Assembly: GCF_040581485.1 (NCBI RefSeq)
Contig: NC_090131.1
Location: 30,812,032-30,876,031, forward strand
Source of the DNA: Linepithema humile
Lineage: Eukaryota > Arthropoda > Insecta > Hymenoptera > Formicidae
Direction of reading: 5' to 3'
DNA: 64,000 bases
The translations under genes and the position numbers were made by a program. A model generated the notes under the pieces. The model did not search any database. It was not told the DNA's origin and saw only the letters and a list, made by a program, of their open reading frames with translations. Positions 54,115-64,000 of the stretch are shown here, one piece after another (position 1 is the first letter of the stretch; every line of letters starts with the position of its first letter).

Positions 54115-54431
54115 CCCACACAGCACGCATATCTAAAAGCGGTACAAAATCAACTTGCGGTACAAAAAGTTGATCTGAATTAGACCAATTAAAAGTGTCA
54201 TTTTTATAATTTTGTATGCAAATATGTAAGAGTTTTATTTTTATATGTGTACTTAACATCTTTTACTCTGCAATAGCATTCTTACTGCAATATCATTAAA
54301 TCTCGATATCTCCCATACAGCATGTATCCGGTGGACGTTCAGAAGATATCCCGAAGATATCGTATCTCTCAAAGATATCTTCGAAATGTCTTCTGGACAT
54401 CTTTTGATTACGGATATGTGTGCTGTGTGGG
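54115..54431. mobile_element. GACGTCC palindromic element, copy 3, possibly nested
   Basis: The outer left tip CCCACACAGCACGCATATC (54115-54133) matches the complement of the right tip (54413-54431) at 18 of 19 bases. A second left-type tip, CCCATACAGCATGTATCC, begins at 54312 and forms with the same right end a 120-bp palindrome rich in GAAGATATC and GGACATC words. Either one 317-bp element contains a tip duplication, or a 120-bp copy inserted into or beside an older one. No open frame is present. Confidence 0.68.
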
Positions 54432-57147
54432 GAGTTTTATATTCTTTATCATTTTTTTTTACTGTTTATATATACTTTGGACCTTATGATTGTATTTCTA
54501 TCGGGTCGCTGTTGATTTGCTCCATTTCTCAAACCACATTTTACTAAAAAAAAAAAGCTTTAGATCGCTAAATCCTTAAGAAATGAAGCAAGCTCTTTAC
54601 GCAATGTGCATACGTATTTTTATGTGAATCCCGTTGTACGCGAATAAATTTCAATTATACGTGAATTGTTCTAATATGCATAAAACTTGTGTGTAAATCC
54701 GAGAGAATACTGTTTGGGGAGGCCTTAACACGATAATGTAACATTATGTTTAATCGCGTGACTCAAATCCGCTTTGCTCGGCTGAGCCGAAGGGAGATGC
54801 GACGTTCTCACAACAAATGAGATATGTTCGATCGGAATTGCATGGCGGAATGAGATGCTAATCGATTGATGTAACACGAAATTGATGCTGAGTTATCCTT
54901 CAGTCGCACGCGCGTTTTATTTTCTGAATACATGATTTCAAGTAATTCATATTCAAATATGATTTTTGCTCTTCTATCTTTTTTATTTAAAAGAAAAGAA
55001 GAGTATATTATGCTTGTTATATCATTTTGCAATCAATAGTATTTAAAAGTTAGCAGCTATGTGAGAACTCTATATCACTCATTTTTATAATTGTATTAGG
55101 AAACATTGTTTTTTTAATAAATGCATTCCGCGCTCGCGAATGAAAGAGAAATCTGCACTCGGAATACAAAATTCTTCGCCCTATCATTACGAATAATTCG
55201 CGAACTCATACTTGATTAATGACTACTCCGTTTAATATCAGAAATTTCACGATTTCAGAAAATCCCATTACGTGATAATATATTTAAATTTTGACCTCAA
55301 ACTTAATCGTATGCGTGCATGAGTTCGCGATTCGCATTGCGATATTATGCTAAAGTAGCACTCAACGTTACAATTATTTGCTGCGGCTTACGAACGGGAA
55401 TGGATAATACTAAGGACGACTAGAAAACGAATTAATCGTACGACCTACCGTTCTGTACTTCGACGATTAGTGCGAATATCCGACGAAAGGTTCTACGGTT
55501 CTCGTTTGTGAGTGTAGGATGTCTCGAACACAGAATATGAATGCAGTGTAACTTTGAAGTGTAAATTCGAAACGTACAACTCGGCGGTGTAAAGACATTT
55601 AAAACTGCGTATTCATCCGACAGCTTCTGTTTGTGAGCATTCGTCCCGACTCAGCGCCGAGTCACGAGCGAATCAGTAGCGAATACGCAATTTAAATCTC
55701 GATTAGCACCGTCGATGTTCGTAGAGCGACATGCGTGATTTCAGTGATTCTAGTGATTAATACGCGATGTAAACACGTCATCACGATGTAGACATGATGT
55801 TGTGAGAAAATATGATCCTATATTTTGTATAATTCAAGGTCCAGGCGCAGAGTCGCAAATGTCGAAAAAAAAAAATCTCAAAAAAATCTATTTTACATGA
55901 TTCGAGAGTTTTACCTTGCCGCGAATTTGCATGAAAGAAAAATGTGGCGTAATCTGTAAGTAGACCTTGACTCTCCGTATTCAGAAATTTTTACAGTGAT
56001 CGGTGAGGTTCGCATTTTATCGATGATTTGTATGCACGTATAGTATACGTAACGCTGGGCATCGATAATGTCTTACATTTGTAATTTAGGATTTTCGCTT
56101 TGGATTTGCTCTACTAATTATTAGCTTTTCAATCAATCAATGAAGTATTTAAATAGCTGTGAACTTTTTAATCAACATTCGAAAGTGTAAGACATTAATA
56201 ATGCCATGTGTATATACATATGGCAATGCAGAATGATGTGATTTACATTGCATATTAATCTGTGCAGAATCTCACGTCGGATTTTTATTATTTCGGGCGC
56301 CCCGGTGACGGAAACTTGACATGGCAAATTTTTCGCCAGCAGCAGCACTTTGTGCCACATAGGCCTGATATCGATCGCGATTCGCGATATCGGTCGCTTT
56401 CGAAACCGACGAAGTGAGCACCACGGTTTAAGTCGTGCGACTCGGGTTAAGTACTACAAACGACGGTTATCTCGATGCATACGTTCGCATACACGTACTT
56501 TCGCTCTGACCTTTCCATCTTTCTCAGTAGAAATAAGTCTGTCCTGTTATCATTAATGGCGAAGACCATTACAGGCCGGACGTCAAAAATGTTACGTTAC
56601 TATTGTTACTCTTATTATCGTTATTATTATCGTTATCATTATTATGTTATTTTCATCATACGCATTAAGAAACATTTAATTGAACAACATGAAACTCTCG
56701 TCCGTGCGTACGAATCTGTTGATATATATATATATATGTATATATATAGTATATGTATATAAAATTCGAATACACATTCGGCGGAGACCGCAAAAATGAA
56801 CGAGGTGTACCTTCAACAGCGTCACTAGACTCCAACGTGTCGCATAAACTATACAAAATGAGCGCTCGAAGTTGGGAGAAACGAAATATTTTGGACGGTA
56901 CGACGGAAAAGCGTTTAACGAAAACATTACATAGCTGCCGCAAAATTTTTGTGTTCCACTCAAATTCAAATCGCTCGCAACTGCACTCGCGAATTAGCAT
57001 ATATATTTCATCAATTTGCACATTGCCCGAAAAATGCGCGATTTATCCGTTCTTGCCAATCTCTACATGATCCTTTATGGCCGTGATAAAATCGACGTAT
57101 ATTTTTAGGAATTACACGAGTCGCTCGACTATTATCATTAGCAATAA
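54432..57147. other. Intergenic, downstream of Tusp
   Basis: No gene is recognised. Features seen are an A-rich run near 55866, a GC/CpG-richer stretch around 55.3-55.75 kb and 56.3-56.5 kb, a TTA/TTATCG triplet-rich stretch at 56598-56650 and a (TA)n tract at 56719-56760. Some of it could be long 3'UTR of Tusp if the proximal poly(A) signal is not used. Confidence 0.5.
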
Positions 57148-57153
57148 TTTATT
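57148..57153 (-). terminator. Candidate Tusp polyadenylation signal
   Basis: AATAAA on the minus strand about 215 nt after the Tusp stop codon (57368-57370). It is the first such hexamer I see downstream of the stop. Usage is unverified. Confidence 0.4.
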
Positions 57154-57367
57154 GATGGACTGTCTTGGATAATTCGCGAATCGGCGAACGGAGCTTCGCG
57201 ATCTTGACAATCGAAAGTCGTGTAAATTTCTTATCAGAGAACTGTTCATTAGAGATCGAACTTGTCCGATTTCTCGATCCTTTTAACACGGCTCTCAAAT
57301 ACAAATGTCTTGCAGCCTTATTATTTCCACTGTGCAACTTATAATTAGACGTGTTGGAGAGTGACAG

Positions 57368-60300
57368 TTACTTAAGCCGTTGCGTGACATTTGCCAGAGC
57401 GACGGCGAACGCTTGCAAAGCGCTGAACGGATATTGAAAGTCCAACGTGTACGCGTTGCCATCTATTCTTCCAAATTGCATCACCTGTAATTTTGCGACA
57501 TTTTACGCGTGCAATTTGACTGGAATATTTTAATCTCTAAAGAAACGCATTTTCCCGATCTTACCTGTCTACCCCTGAATTCGATCTGAAAATTCTTGGC
57601 GCTTTCCTGAGTTACTCTGCCACCGAAATCGAGCTGATACACTTGACTGGATTCGTTCCACATGGGTGCTTTATTCTGCATCACCAGCTGCGCATCGCGC
57701 CTTATCGTTTCCGGTTTCGAACCGGATATACCTGCTCCTCTTTGCTTCAGCTGTAAATAACGCCCATATTGATATCGTTTTCTCGCGCTTTTTTTCCAAA
57801 GGAGTACATGTTTATCGAATATACTCTTTTTTTCGAAACTGAAAATGTTTGGCGACACAAACCTTTTGGCGGAGTTGCGCTTTCTGAAACGTTTCCAGAT
57901 CTCGATAACTCGTCGTCGACGAGGAATCGTCTTGAAGAAGTCCCTCCTCGTCCGAGCTTTCACCGCGGCTCTTTCTCATTCTTCTGCTCAACAACGGACT
58001 CGACAAGAGCCTTCTTCGTATCGGAGAGGCTGACGCCGGCCTTTTGCCTTTCTTGGATGGCGCCGGGCTGCTGGGCGAACTCCTCGGCAGCCTGTCGTTG
58101 AACGGATACAAGTAAATCTCTAACGATCCGCGCGCGCAGTCAATGATATAATATGTATACTACCTCGATGATGGTCGGGGTGAAGGAGGTGGCAAAGAAT
58201 GACTGTCGTCGAAATCTCGAAGTCTCGCGGCGAGACCGTCGAGCGACGAAGCGAAAGATCCACTCGGGCTCGATCCTCTGAAATATAATCAGCTTTTTAC
58301 TTAGAATCGTTTGATGTGCAATTTTTCTATCAATATACAACGATTTACTTTTAAATTGATTACGCACTTTACGGGAGATGCAGCCGCTTCCAGTCGACTC
58401 GACGTCTCTCTATGAGTTTCATAAGCGACGTGCTCGTTACTTTCCTCGCGTTTGTCGACAATCTCGCTTCTCGTTACATTCTTCGGCGATTCCGTCGATT
58501 CGCTGTACTTTGCCGTGTTCTCCTCAGCAATCTCGGAATTGATTAATCCCGTCGCTTCCTCTACGTGTTCCGGCAATTGCGGCGGGAAGGCTATCTGCTC
58601 GTTACTCGGGAAGATATCGCTAGAATCGAGACTCTTGGACTTGCCGCAGTTGCGGAGCCTGGGCGGTTTAGAATTCGGCTGGCTCACTTCGTGCTGAGGC
58701 TTATTTCTTTTTCGCCGTTTCGTTTTACGCGACACCAGCACCAGTCTCTTGTTTGGCGCGTCTCTCCGCAGCATCCGTAGGGCTACGTCGCACGGAACCA
58801 ATTGGGCATCCACCAGATCCAGATATCCGACGCTGCAGCTCCGAACTATCGAATCACTCGAGCACATCGGACCGATGCTGATCACCGTCGAGGTTCTGTG
58901 AACACCGCACGATTGTTCCAGCATCTCTGCGTTTTCGCGGCTCTCCTCGTCGCTGAATCGCATAAGATCGTCTTCGGGCTTGGTATTAGTAGGCGACTCG
59001 GCGTTTACGTAACCGGGATTTGTCTTACCACGGCACACGTGACACTTGGGATCCTTATGCTTCGAAAGACATTGCGAACACGCCGAAGCAAAACACTGAT
59101 CGATATTCTCCGGGAATTGATAGGAACACGCCGGCGAGACTGTTCCGTGTACGCCGTTCTTATTAAGCAGACTCGAAGCTTGCCCGAGCTGAGAATTATT
59201 CGAAGGCGGTGTCGCATTGGAACTCGCCGCATTCGCCCCGGTATTTTGATTATTCTTACTATGTACAAAATTCTGAGCGCTCTGCGACGTCGCGGTTTGG
59301 ACGCCACTAACCACGGCGTACGTCATATTATTTAGACCATTCATGTATACAGTTTGCGTAGCGGCGTAATCGGTATTTTCCAAACCATTGACAATCGGGG
59401 TTTGCGAGATATATCGACTGCTTGACGCCTCCGCGTTCAGCGTCTGGCCGTTTTGCATAGAAATGATATTCGTTGGGCCGGTGGATGCCAAGTTCGGCTT
59501 GTCGTCCTGCGAGATCTGATTGAGCTTATTGTTTTCCAGTTCTTTCTTCGTCGCTTGCTGATCCGCGAGCACGTTCTTCATCCTCTGAATGCTATTGGCG
59601 TAATCTGCGCCCGCATTCGATGTTGCTATTAACGTTTGCGTGGGCGCTACCGCGTTTTTCGGCGACTGCAAAGCCGGCACGTCGCAGCATCTCGGCGGAT
59701 TGTGCCGCGGCGGCGTACGATAGGTATTTGTTGGCGCGTTTCTAATATTTTCGTACAGATTACCCATGTCTTGCAGATCCATATACGGGACATACTCGCT
59801 CTCGTAGTTTTCGATCTTCCCCAGCGACGGAGGCAGAGCCTCCGTCGCCAAAAACTGATTTGAGATCTGAGATTTTGGTCGATTCGGATGATTCAGCCGA
59901 GCATTACGAGGGGTCATCGGTGCGATCGGCGGCGGTTGCGTTTCCGGCGTGGTCCGTGAACTCGCTTCTTGATACGACTCTTCTTCGTCTTCGGAGAACA
60001 GATTGGGATTGAACGTCGGATCTGGACCTGTGAAAATCATATTTACGTATGAGCTTGTATGTAAAATAAAATCGTGTAGTTGAATTAATATATCGAATTA
60101 CCCGAGGGCAAATCATCCCGAAGCTCCGTCATCACGAGCGTCATTTGCCTCGGTTGTAAGTGCAGTAACGACGTACGATAGGTCACCTGACCTAGGTTAG
60201 CGGGTATCGAATCAGCCAAGCCGTGAAACTTGAATTTCGTGCCCCAGATATTGGACGTTACCTCGACCAGTCTCGCGTGCTGCGAACAGATATGCTACGT

Positions 60301-63040
60301 CAGAAATCCTTATCGATAACACACAGTCGTGCCCGTCGGTCACGCGAATAGCGCTCCTCTGGGATACATAGGCCGCGTTGAAGTTCGCACGCAATTTATT
60401 CGTAATAAAATACGATGCACTTTACAAGTTAATACGAGAGAGAGAGATTGCATTACCTCCGGTAAAGTATCCACGTATGTGAGATCGTTCGTCCTTTCGT
60501 CACGTTCCGCCGTTTCGTCGCTCGATCTCTCCTCCCGGCGTTTTCTGTTCTTTTTCCTGTATCGCGGCGATCCGCACAAATCCGCGGTATCCTTCTCGGT
60601 GTCCGAGCCGTCGCTATACGACGGGCACTGCGACGTATCGTCGAACAGCTGCAGCGCCTCCTGATTTTGTGGATCGAATATTACGAATTCGGGCCGAATC
60701 TTGCTGGTACGTCGGCCCTTGAGAAGTGGCACGAGACCGCCTAGGTATTCCAGGTACAACGTGTAACACGGTACGGGTTCATCGGCATGTCTAAGCATGG
60801 TGCAGTGCAAGCGGCTGCCTCCCGGCGGTGGTCTTGATACGAAGCGTCGCAGTTCTCTCGGTTCTGGTACGGAACATCTGACAAAAATACACAAAAGCAT
60901 ATTCGGATTTATATCGTGTTTCTTCGCGTCAACGAAACGGCACTCCGACCATTTTCGGTCCAAGAGTCGTAGAAACGTTTTTTACCGTATTGTGTTGGCG
61001 AAGAGAGCGGCTACCGAAGCTCTTAATCGCGGCGGTAATGGAAGTTGTTGAACACTGGATTCCCTCGTGAGAGCCGCTCTCACCGCCAGTCTCGACAATA
61101 ACTGAAGCGAACCGACTCTTCTGCAAACACAAACAATACTTGCTTCATTGTGTTTTTTGGTGTGCATTATTCCGATGAAAACAAATAGTGTCGGTATTAT
61201 CTCTGCTTTTAGACAAACACGAGTACGAGTCGGAAGAAGGACTCACCTGGAGACCCATGCTGCATGGACGCGCGCTCCAGTCGCTACGAATAGCCGTCTA
61301 TCGTTGTGTCCCCATGTCAACGCCGATACAGGACACTAGCGTGGACCGTGAAGGAAATTGTAAGGTAAATAATCACAGTAACGTATCTGATAATGACGAG
61401 TATTCCTATCTACATGCACGTACTTGCGTGTACGGAATTTCCGTCGTGTACACGAGAGTACCATGGACCGAATAAAATTTGAGAAGATTCGTGTACTCTT
61501 GCGGATTGCTCGGATGAACGTCAGACTCCTTCGTGCCGGCGATAGCGAGTAATTTCCTCGAGTTGCTCCATTCGGCGTGCAACGGCGGTTTTAGATTGCT
61601 GCGTATTGTAATAGGCGACACATCGTCAAACGATCGTAACATGACGATGTTGCCATCGGCGAGACAAACGGCCAGTACGTAATTTCGGTCATCTGTGCTT
61701 GCACAATACATCGTAAATGCATTAATACGCCCCGTTCACGCTCTTGTCGACCGCGATTCATTTATTTCAAACTCGTTCTTAAGAGCTGCGATTAATACCT
61801 TTCTGAGAACGGTCACACGTCTCATCCTCCTCCATCGTGAACTTTTCGGCGCTCCAGGCCATCGATGTAACACCGGCCGCTAATTGCACCTCTGAGACCA
61901 TAGCTCCGTGAACGTCCATCACGATTAACTGGCCCGCGGTCGTGCCGAAATAGACCTTTTGTTAAAGAAGAAGGTCGGAAGTGAATAATGTCATTTTATT
62001 TTTCTCCTATCATTTCTATCGAAGACACTTTTATCGGTGATAAAAAAAGAAGCTTTTAACCCTGAGTACTGAGTCGCTGTCAATCAATGATTGAGTGTAC
62101 TACTACTACGCCACAATGCGAAGAATGTTTTTATTCTTCGAAACACGATACACCGATCTTATTAGGAGTCGGATATATCTTATTTCGTAAGCGGTGTATA
62201 ACACTCAAACGCTCGTGTCATTAATTAGATCATAGCTGATTTACAAACAACAAAACTTGACAGTAGACAAATTTATAACTAAATAAATTTCACCTTTTTA
62301 TTTTTTATAATTTTTTGGACTTTCCAATTGTCAGTTGAAATGTTGAAATGTGCAAATATTGTAGACATCGATTTCTTTCTGCTTTAGTTATACCGTTTCT
62401 AATCTAAGCCGAAAGCCTATAAAATATCATGAAGTAATTTTTTCAAACCTGCTGATCGTCTGGAGTCCAAATGCCGCAAGTTATTGTCGCTTTGTCGTTC
62501 AGCATTGACGACCAATACCTCTGACCGGCGACACTGCCAACCAGTACAAAACCGTCCTACGATAAAATATTATATTCTTCGCAGATAATCTTTTGCAGAA
62601 AGTGTGCGCAACACAACGAGATCATAAAAAAAGAACATAATTTTTTAAACTTGTGTCGACGCATTGAATAAAGCGCTCTTTGAATCGAATGATGATACTT
62701 TGAGAAATAAGTAAACGTTTCTTCATCGGAGCTAATTTGTTTAATGATAACGAATTTCTTTCTCGTTATATCGTGATATTGGAACAGTGATTGAATGTGA
62801 TGCAAGGGAAAATCACGGTTATTGCCTCGTAAACTCAACTACTATCACACAACTCACTCTGTAACATATAAGAGCCATTCGACCATCGTGAGACCAAGAA
62901 AAGTGCGTAACAGGCGTGCTTCTGTCGTTGATTAATTCTATGCTCCATCGTCCGTCGTATTTGATCCAGACGAAGATCACACCCGAACTGTCGCACGAGG
63001 CCAGTTTCTGATAAGGTTCGTTCCATTTGACAAGTATGAC
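57368..63040 (-). CDS. Tusp: Tubby-like protein 4 (WD40-SOCS-tubby), 13 exons, 5'-partial
   Basis: Predicted adaptor of an Elongin/Cullin-type ubiquitin ligase with a tubby-type domain; the human counterpart is TULP4. Exons in order: 62858-63040, 62449-62556, 61799-61955, 61424-61692, 61247-61335, 60986-61120, 60457-60877, 60102-60279, 58368-60027, 58164-58277, 57863-58091, 57565-57750, 57368-57484. They join in frame to 1,281 codons plus stop. In-window residues: WD40 repeats about 1-268 (KWNEPYQKLASCD, SWSHDGR, CGIWTPDDQQ, WGHNDRR); SOCS-like segment 270-313 with LPLPP at 295-299; LHCTM...YTLYLEYLGGLVP around 330-370; tubby N-half 455-513 (TSNIWGTKFKFHGLA, SLLHLQPRQM); FNPNLFSEDEEE; a 600-residue Ser/Asn/Pro-rich insert; tubby C-half 1182-1281 ending ANVTQRLK. 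A KRRKRNK basic cluster lies near 949-957. The first exon(s), encoding about 90 residues in the human protein, are missing beyond 64000. Confidence 0.95.
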
Positions 63041-64000
63041 CTGTAACCAGATAAATAAAATTTGTAAGCTAAAATTAAGAATTATGGCCAAAGTTATCGA
63101 TTATTATATTAGCGAATTATTTTCGACTTATCATCCACATACACACAAGGATCTTTAATTTTCCAATTTTTCATTTATGTAGTATTCTACAAAGACCGTC
63201 ATTGTTTTGTGCTACCAGCAATAAGCCGTGCTTTAATACATCGCCATATATCGATATTTCGATATTTCATCTTGCTCTCGTAATTAATTTTGTCTAATCA
63301 ATAGAAAATCTAAGTCTTAAATTATCTTTGATGAAAATCTTTTCATCTTTAATTAGAATCTTTTTATCACATTTATATTTATCTTATAACTGAATGGGAA
63401 TAGATGAGAAATAATTTACATAATTATTGATTAATGTCTCAAAGAGAATTGTAGTTTTGCATTATTGTCTGATATCAACTAGAAGACGTATTCTGATTGC
63501 GAGATACTGATTCTAGTTCGTGACTTATTCAATAGATATCATCGAAGATTTGAAGAGATTAAATGAGTCTTTGAAGGAAGGCAGTCATGACCTTTGCTTT
63601 TAAGATATATCCCATGCTGTCAGTAACCGAAGTAAATTTTATATAGGGTAAAGTCGCGAATATGCGATATCCACCGAGGTGGTCATTGCTCCATCGTCAA
63701 TCGATTGCTTTCTACTGCAGTGACGAACGACGGCGTCTATATTTTTATCGTGTTTGTACGGCAAATAGAAGTTTATTGGAAAATTAATTTATGGTATGAA
63801 AACGTTAGATAACAACTCGCTGCTACTCGTTGAAAATTATTTATATCCTTGCAAATACTTTTTTGCTTGTAATGCGAATTATAATTGATTACAAGTGGAT
63901 AACTGTGAAAAAAATGCTTGAATAGCAAAACAACATTATGCAGTGTAAATTGTATCTACGGTTTATCATACACGCGTTATTACACTTTGTAATGTTATTC
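63041..64000 (-). other. Tusp intron (partial)
   Basis: Sequence upstream of the TTACAG acceptor at 63041-63046. It is AT-rich, and no exon encoding the expected N-terminal WD40 segment is visible before the window ends. Confidence 0.7.

Noticed and set aside
57481..57963. 160-codon minus-strand frame
   Set aside because: It runs through two Tusp exons and the intron between them. The tubby C-half is in frame only in the second exon. The upstream part is the wrong frame of the exon encoding the LLSSPLLSRR segment.
58098..58163. TTAG at about 58120 as acceptor of the eleventh Tusp exon
   Set aside because: It would make an intron of under 50 nt and put the exon in the wrong phase. The GACAG acceptor at 58092-58093 restores frame and gives a normal-length intron.
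58802..59335. 177-codon plus-strand frame
   Set aside because: Antisense shadow of the large Tusp exon. The minus-strand reading has the conserved flanks and correct splice phases.
60280..60456. Open frame in the Tusp intron (60212-60394 minus) that looks protein-like
   Set aside because: The intron is 177 nt, but reading through from the upstream exon hits a stop. The frame seen does not continue in frame into either exon, and the direct join gives the conserved tubby sequence.
1..64000. CRISPR arrays, rRNA, intact tRNA, operons, phage or viral genes
   Set aside because: None was found. The window is eukaryotic with spliced genes, and repeated units seen are microsatellites or inverted-repeat elements.

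Overview
The window is a stretch of an AT-rich insect nuclear genome. The three recognisable genes are clear orthologues of insect genes with short spliceosomal introns. CpG dinucleotides are plentiful, and small inverted-repeat elements are scattered through the non-coding DNA. The look is hymenopteran, possibly an ant, but that is an inference from style, not from a diagnostic marker. No rRNA, confident tRNA, CRISPR array or bacterial-type operon is present. All three genes lie on the minus strand.

Layout. (1) 1-4783: the first coding exon of a tachykinin-type neuropeptide GPCR (TkR99D-like) at 4344-4783, with its large downstream intron filling 1-4343. (2) 4784-about 49630: a 45 kb gene desert. 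It begins with a CpG-rich stretch (about 4.8-7.8 kb) upstream of the receptor exon. The rest is AT-rich DNA with several GC-richer islands, microsatellites and at least four non-autonomous inverted-repeat elements (26933-27688, 32915-33229, 34831-35310, and possibly 36105-36283). (3) 49813-52205: a complete sphingosine-1-phosphate lyase gene (Sply), eight coding exons, 540 codons, with one GC-AG intron. (4) about 52.8-57.15 kb: intergenic DNA with members of a palindromic GACGTCC element family. (5) 57368-63040: thirteen coding exons (1,281 codons in frame) of the Tubby-like protein 4 gene (Tusp/TULP4): WD40 repeats, a SOCS-box-like segment, and a tubby domain split by a long low-complexity insert. 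The N-terminal exon(s) lie beyond 64000.

How the genes relate: they are independent housekeeping or neural genes, not a pathway. The receptor senses tachykinin peptides at the cell surface, Sply ends sphingolipid catabolism in the ER, and Tusp is a predicted ubiquitin-ligase adaptor with a phosphoinositide-binding-type fold. I found no convincing new gene system. The most unusual material is a set of small hairpin-forming elements, one of them a near-perfect inverted repeat of about 110 bp per arm, and a 3-copy family whose palindromic GACGTCC cores sit around Sply. Exon boundaries were derived by hand from frame, splice consensus and remembered family sequences. No alignment was run.
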